Source of the DNA: Hydrogenothermaceae bacterium | Lineage (GTDB): Bacteria; Aquificota; Aquificia; Aquificales; Hydrogenothermaceae | DNA length: 5,710 nt | Direction: 5' to 3' | NCBI GenBank assembly: GCA_026984355.1 | Contig: JALSSG010000005.1 | Span: 1 to 5,710, forward strand | In this document: positions 5,101-5,710 of the stretch, one piece after another | Numbering within the stretch: position 1 is the first letter of the stretch | How the letters are laid out: the number at the start of each line of letters is the position of its first letter | The notes under the pieces: model-generated | Databases searched by the model: none | The model's input: only the letters and a program-made list of their open reading frames with translations | What the model was told of the DNA's origin: nothing | Program-made: the position numbers and the translations under genes

Positions 5101-5710
5101 TTATTTTTCAGTAGGAGATTTTGCTAACTCAAGACCTAAATTTGCCAGAGCTTCCTTTATCTCTTTTATTGCTTTCTTACCTATACTCTTAGCTTCCTGT
5201 AAATCCTTTTCTGTCATTTTTACAAGGTCACCAATGGTTGTTATACCAAGTTTCTTTAGAGAGTTTGTAGCTCTTGAGGAAATTTCTAACTCATCTATAG
5301 GTAGAGATAACTTATCCTCTTCAAGAATAGATTCTACTGGTACCTCTTCTGCTTTTTTTATAGTTTGGACTTTTATAACTTCAGGATTTAAGAAAAGATT
5401 TAGATGGTCTACAAGAATATTAACAGCTTTTGTTAATGCCTCATCAGGAGTTAATGTTCCATCTGTATGTATCTCAAGTATTAATTTTTCAAAATTAGTT
5501 TTTTCTCCAAGTCTAGTAGGTTCAACTATAAAAGTACATTTTTTTACAGGAGAAAAATTAGCATCAACAGGTATCCAACCTATCTCAGTTGGTTTTTCCA
5601 TTTCCTCAGCAGTTACAAATCCTTTTCCTTTTTCAATTCTAAGTTCCATCTGAATTTTTACATTTCCATCAACCGTTGCTATATATTCATCTGGATTTAC
5701 TACTTCTATG
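5101..5710 (-). CDS. rpoA: RNA polymerase alpha subunit, C-terminal two-thirds (partial at window end)
   Basis: The visible 202 residues are the 3' part of the RNA polymerase alpha chain gene (EC 2.7.7.6). The frame stays open to the right edge (NPDEYIATVDGNVKIQ precedes the internal Met at 5649), so roughly 110-130 N-terminal residues lie outside. The end of the N-terminal assembly domain shows IPVDANFSPVKKCTF (46-60), EPTRLGEKTNFEKLILEI (63-80) and HTDGTLTPDEALTKAVNIL (81-99). A charged linker (about 113-133) leads to the DNA-binding C-terminal domain (about 134-195). In it ELEISSRATNSLKK (140-153) carries the arginine (Arg146) and asparagine (Asn149) that match Escherichia coli Arg265 and Asn268, and GKK (177-179) matches 296-298. 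The serine that follows in E. coli (Ser299) is alanine here. Subunit alpha starts polymerase assembly and contacts UP elements and activators. It is followed closely by rplQ and yggT in one operon. Confidence 0.97.
   Translation of the reverse strand, partial: IEVVNPDEYIATVDGNVKIQMELRIEKGKGFVTAEEMEKPTEIGWIPVDANFSPVKKCTFIVEPTRLGEKTNFEKLILEIHTDGTLTPDEALTKAVNILVDHLNLFLNPEVIKVQTIKKAEEVPVESILEEDKLSLPIDELEISSRATNSLKKLGITTIGDLVKMTEKDLQEAKSIGKKAIKEIKEALANLGLELAKSPTEK

Noticed and set aside
1..5710. CRISPR arrays, insertion sequences, phage genes or a new defence system
   Set aside because: I saw no regularly spaced repeats, transposase-like products, terminal repeats or unfamiliar genes; every reading frame of substance belongs to a housekeeping family.

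Overview
This window reads as ordinary chromosomal core DNA from an AT-rich, probably thermophilic bacterium. Proteins are rich in Lys, Glu and Ile, codons favour AGA and A/T third positions, and the only clearly GC-rich stretch is a structured RNA (about 52% G+C by my count over 1101-1276). That contrast between A+T-rich genes and a G+C-rich RNA is typical of thermophiles. The gene content would fit the AT-rich Aquificota such as Sulfurihydrogenibium (Hydrogenothermaceae), but that assignment is inference from composition and family content, not a search result.

Layout. On the plus strand, from the left edge: the 3' part of pheT (phenylalanyl-tRNA synthetase beta chain), a 281-base gap filled by a structured RNA that I call a 6S RNA (ssrS), then a 5-formyltetrahydrofolate cyclo-ligase gene (ygfA type), rny (RNase Y, overlapping the previous gene by ATGA), an intrinsic terminator, a short promoter region with a dyad, and ymdB (metallophosphoesterase). 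On the minus strand, from the right edge: the 3' part of rpoA, rplQ and a yggT-family membrane protein gene, in one tight operon. The two blocks converge at 4412-4415, where the stop codons of ymdB and yggT share the palindrome TTAA.

The genes are housekeeping: tRNA charging, folate recycling, mRNA decay, ribosome and RNA polymerase. The neighbour pair 6S RNA / 5-FTHF cyclo-ligase matches the classical ssrS-ygfA arrangement of proteobacteria, and rny next to ymdB matches Bacillus.

The most interesting part is 1034-1314. The 6S core (28 base pairs in its closing stem) has its own plausible promoter whose predicted start falls exactly at the base of that stem. Outside it, a second stem joins sequence directly after the pheT stop to sequence upstream of the cyclo-ligase gene. 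The 3' arm of this outer stem can instead pair with the Shine-Dalgarno sequence of the cyclo-ligase gene. Transcripts reading through from pheT could therefore keep that ribosome site open, while transcripts starting at the 6S promoter, which lack the 5' arm, would be expected to close it. This is a structural hypothesis from base pairing only.
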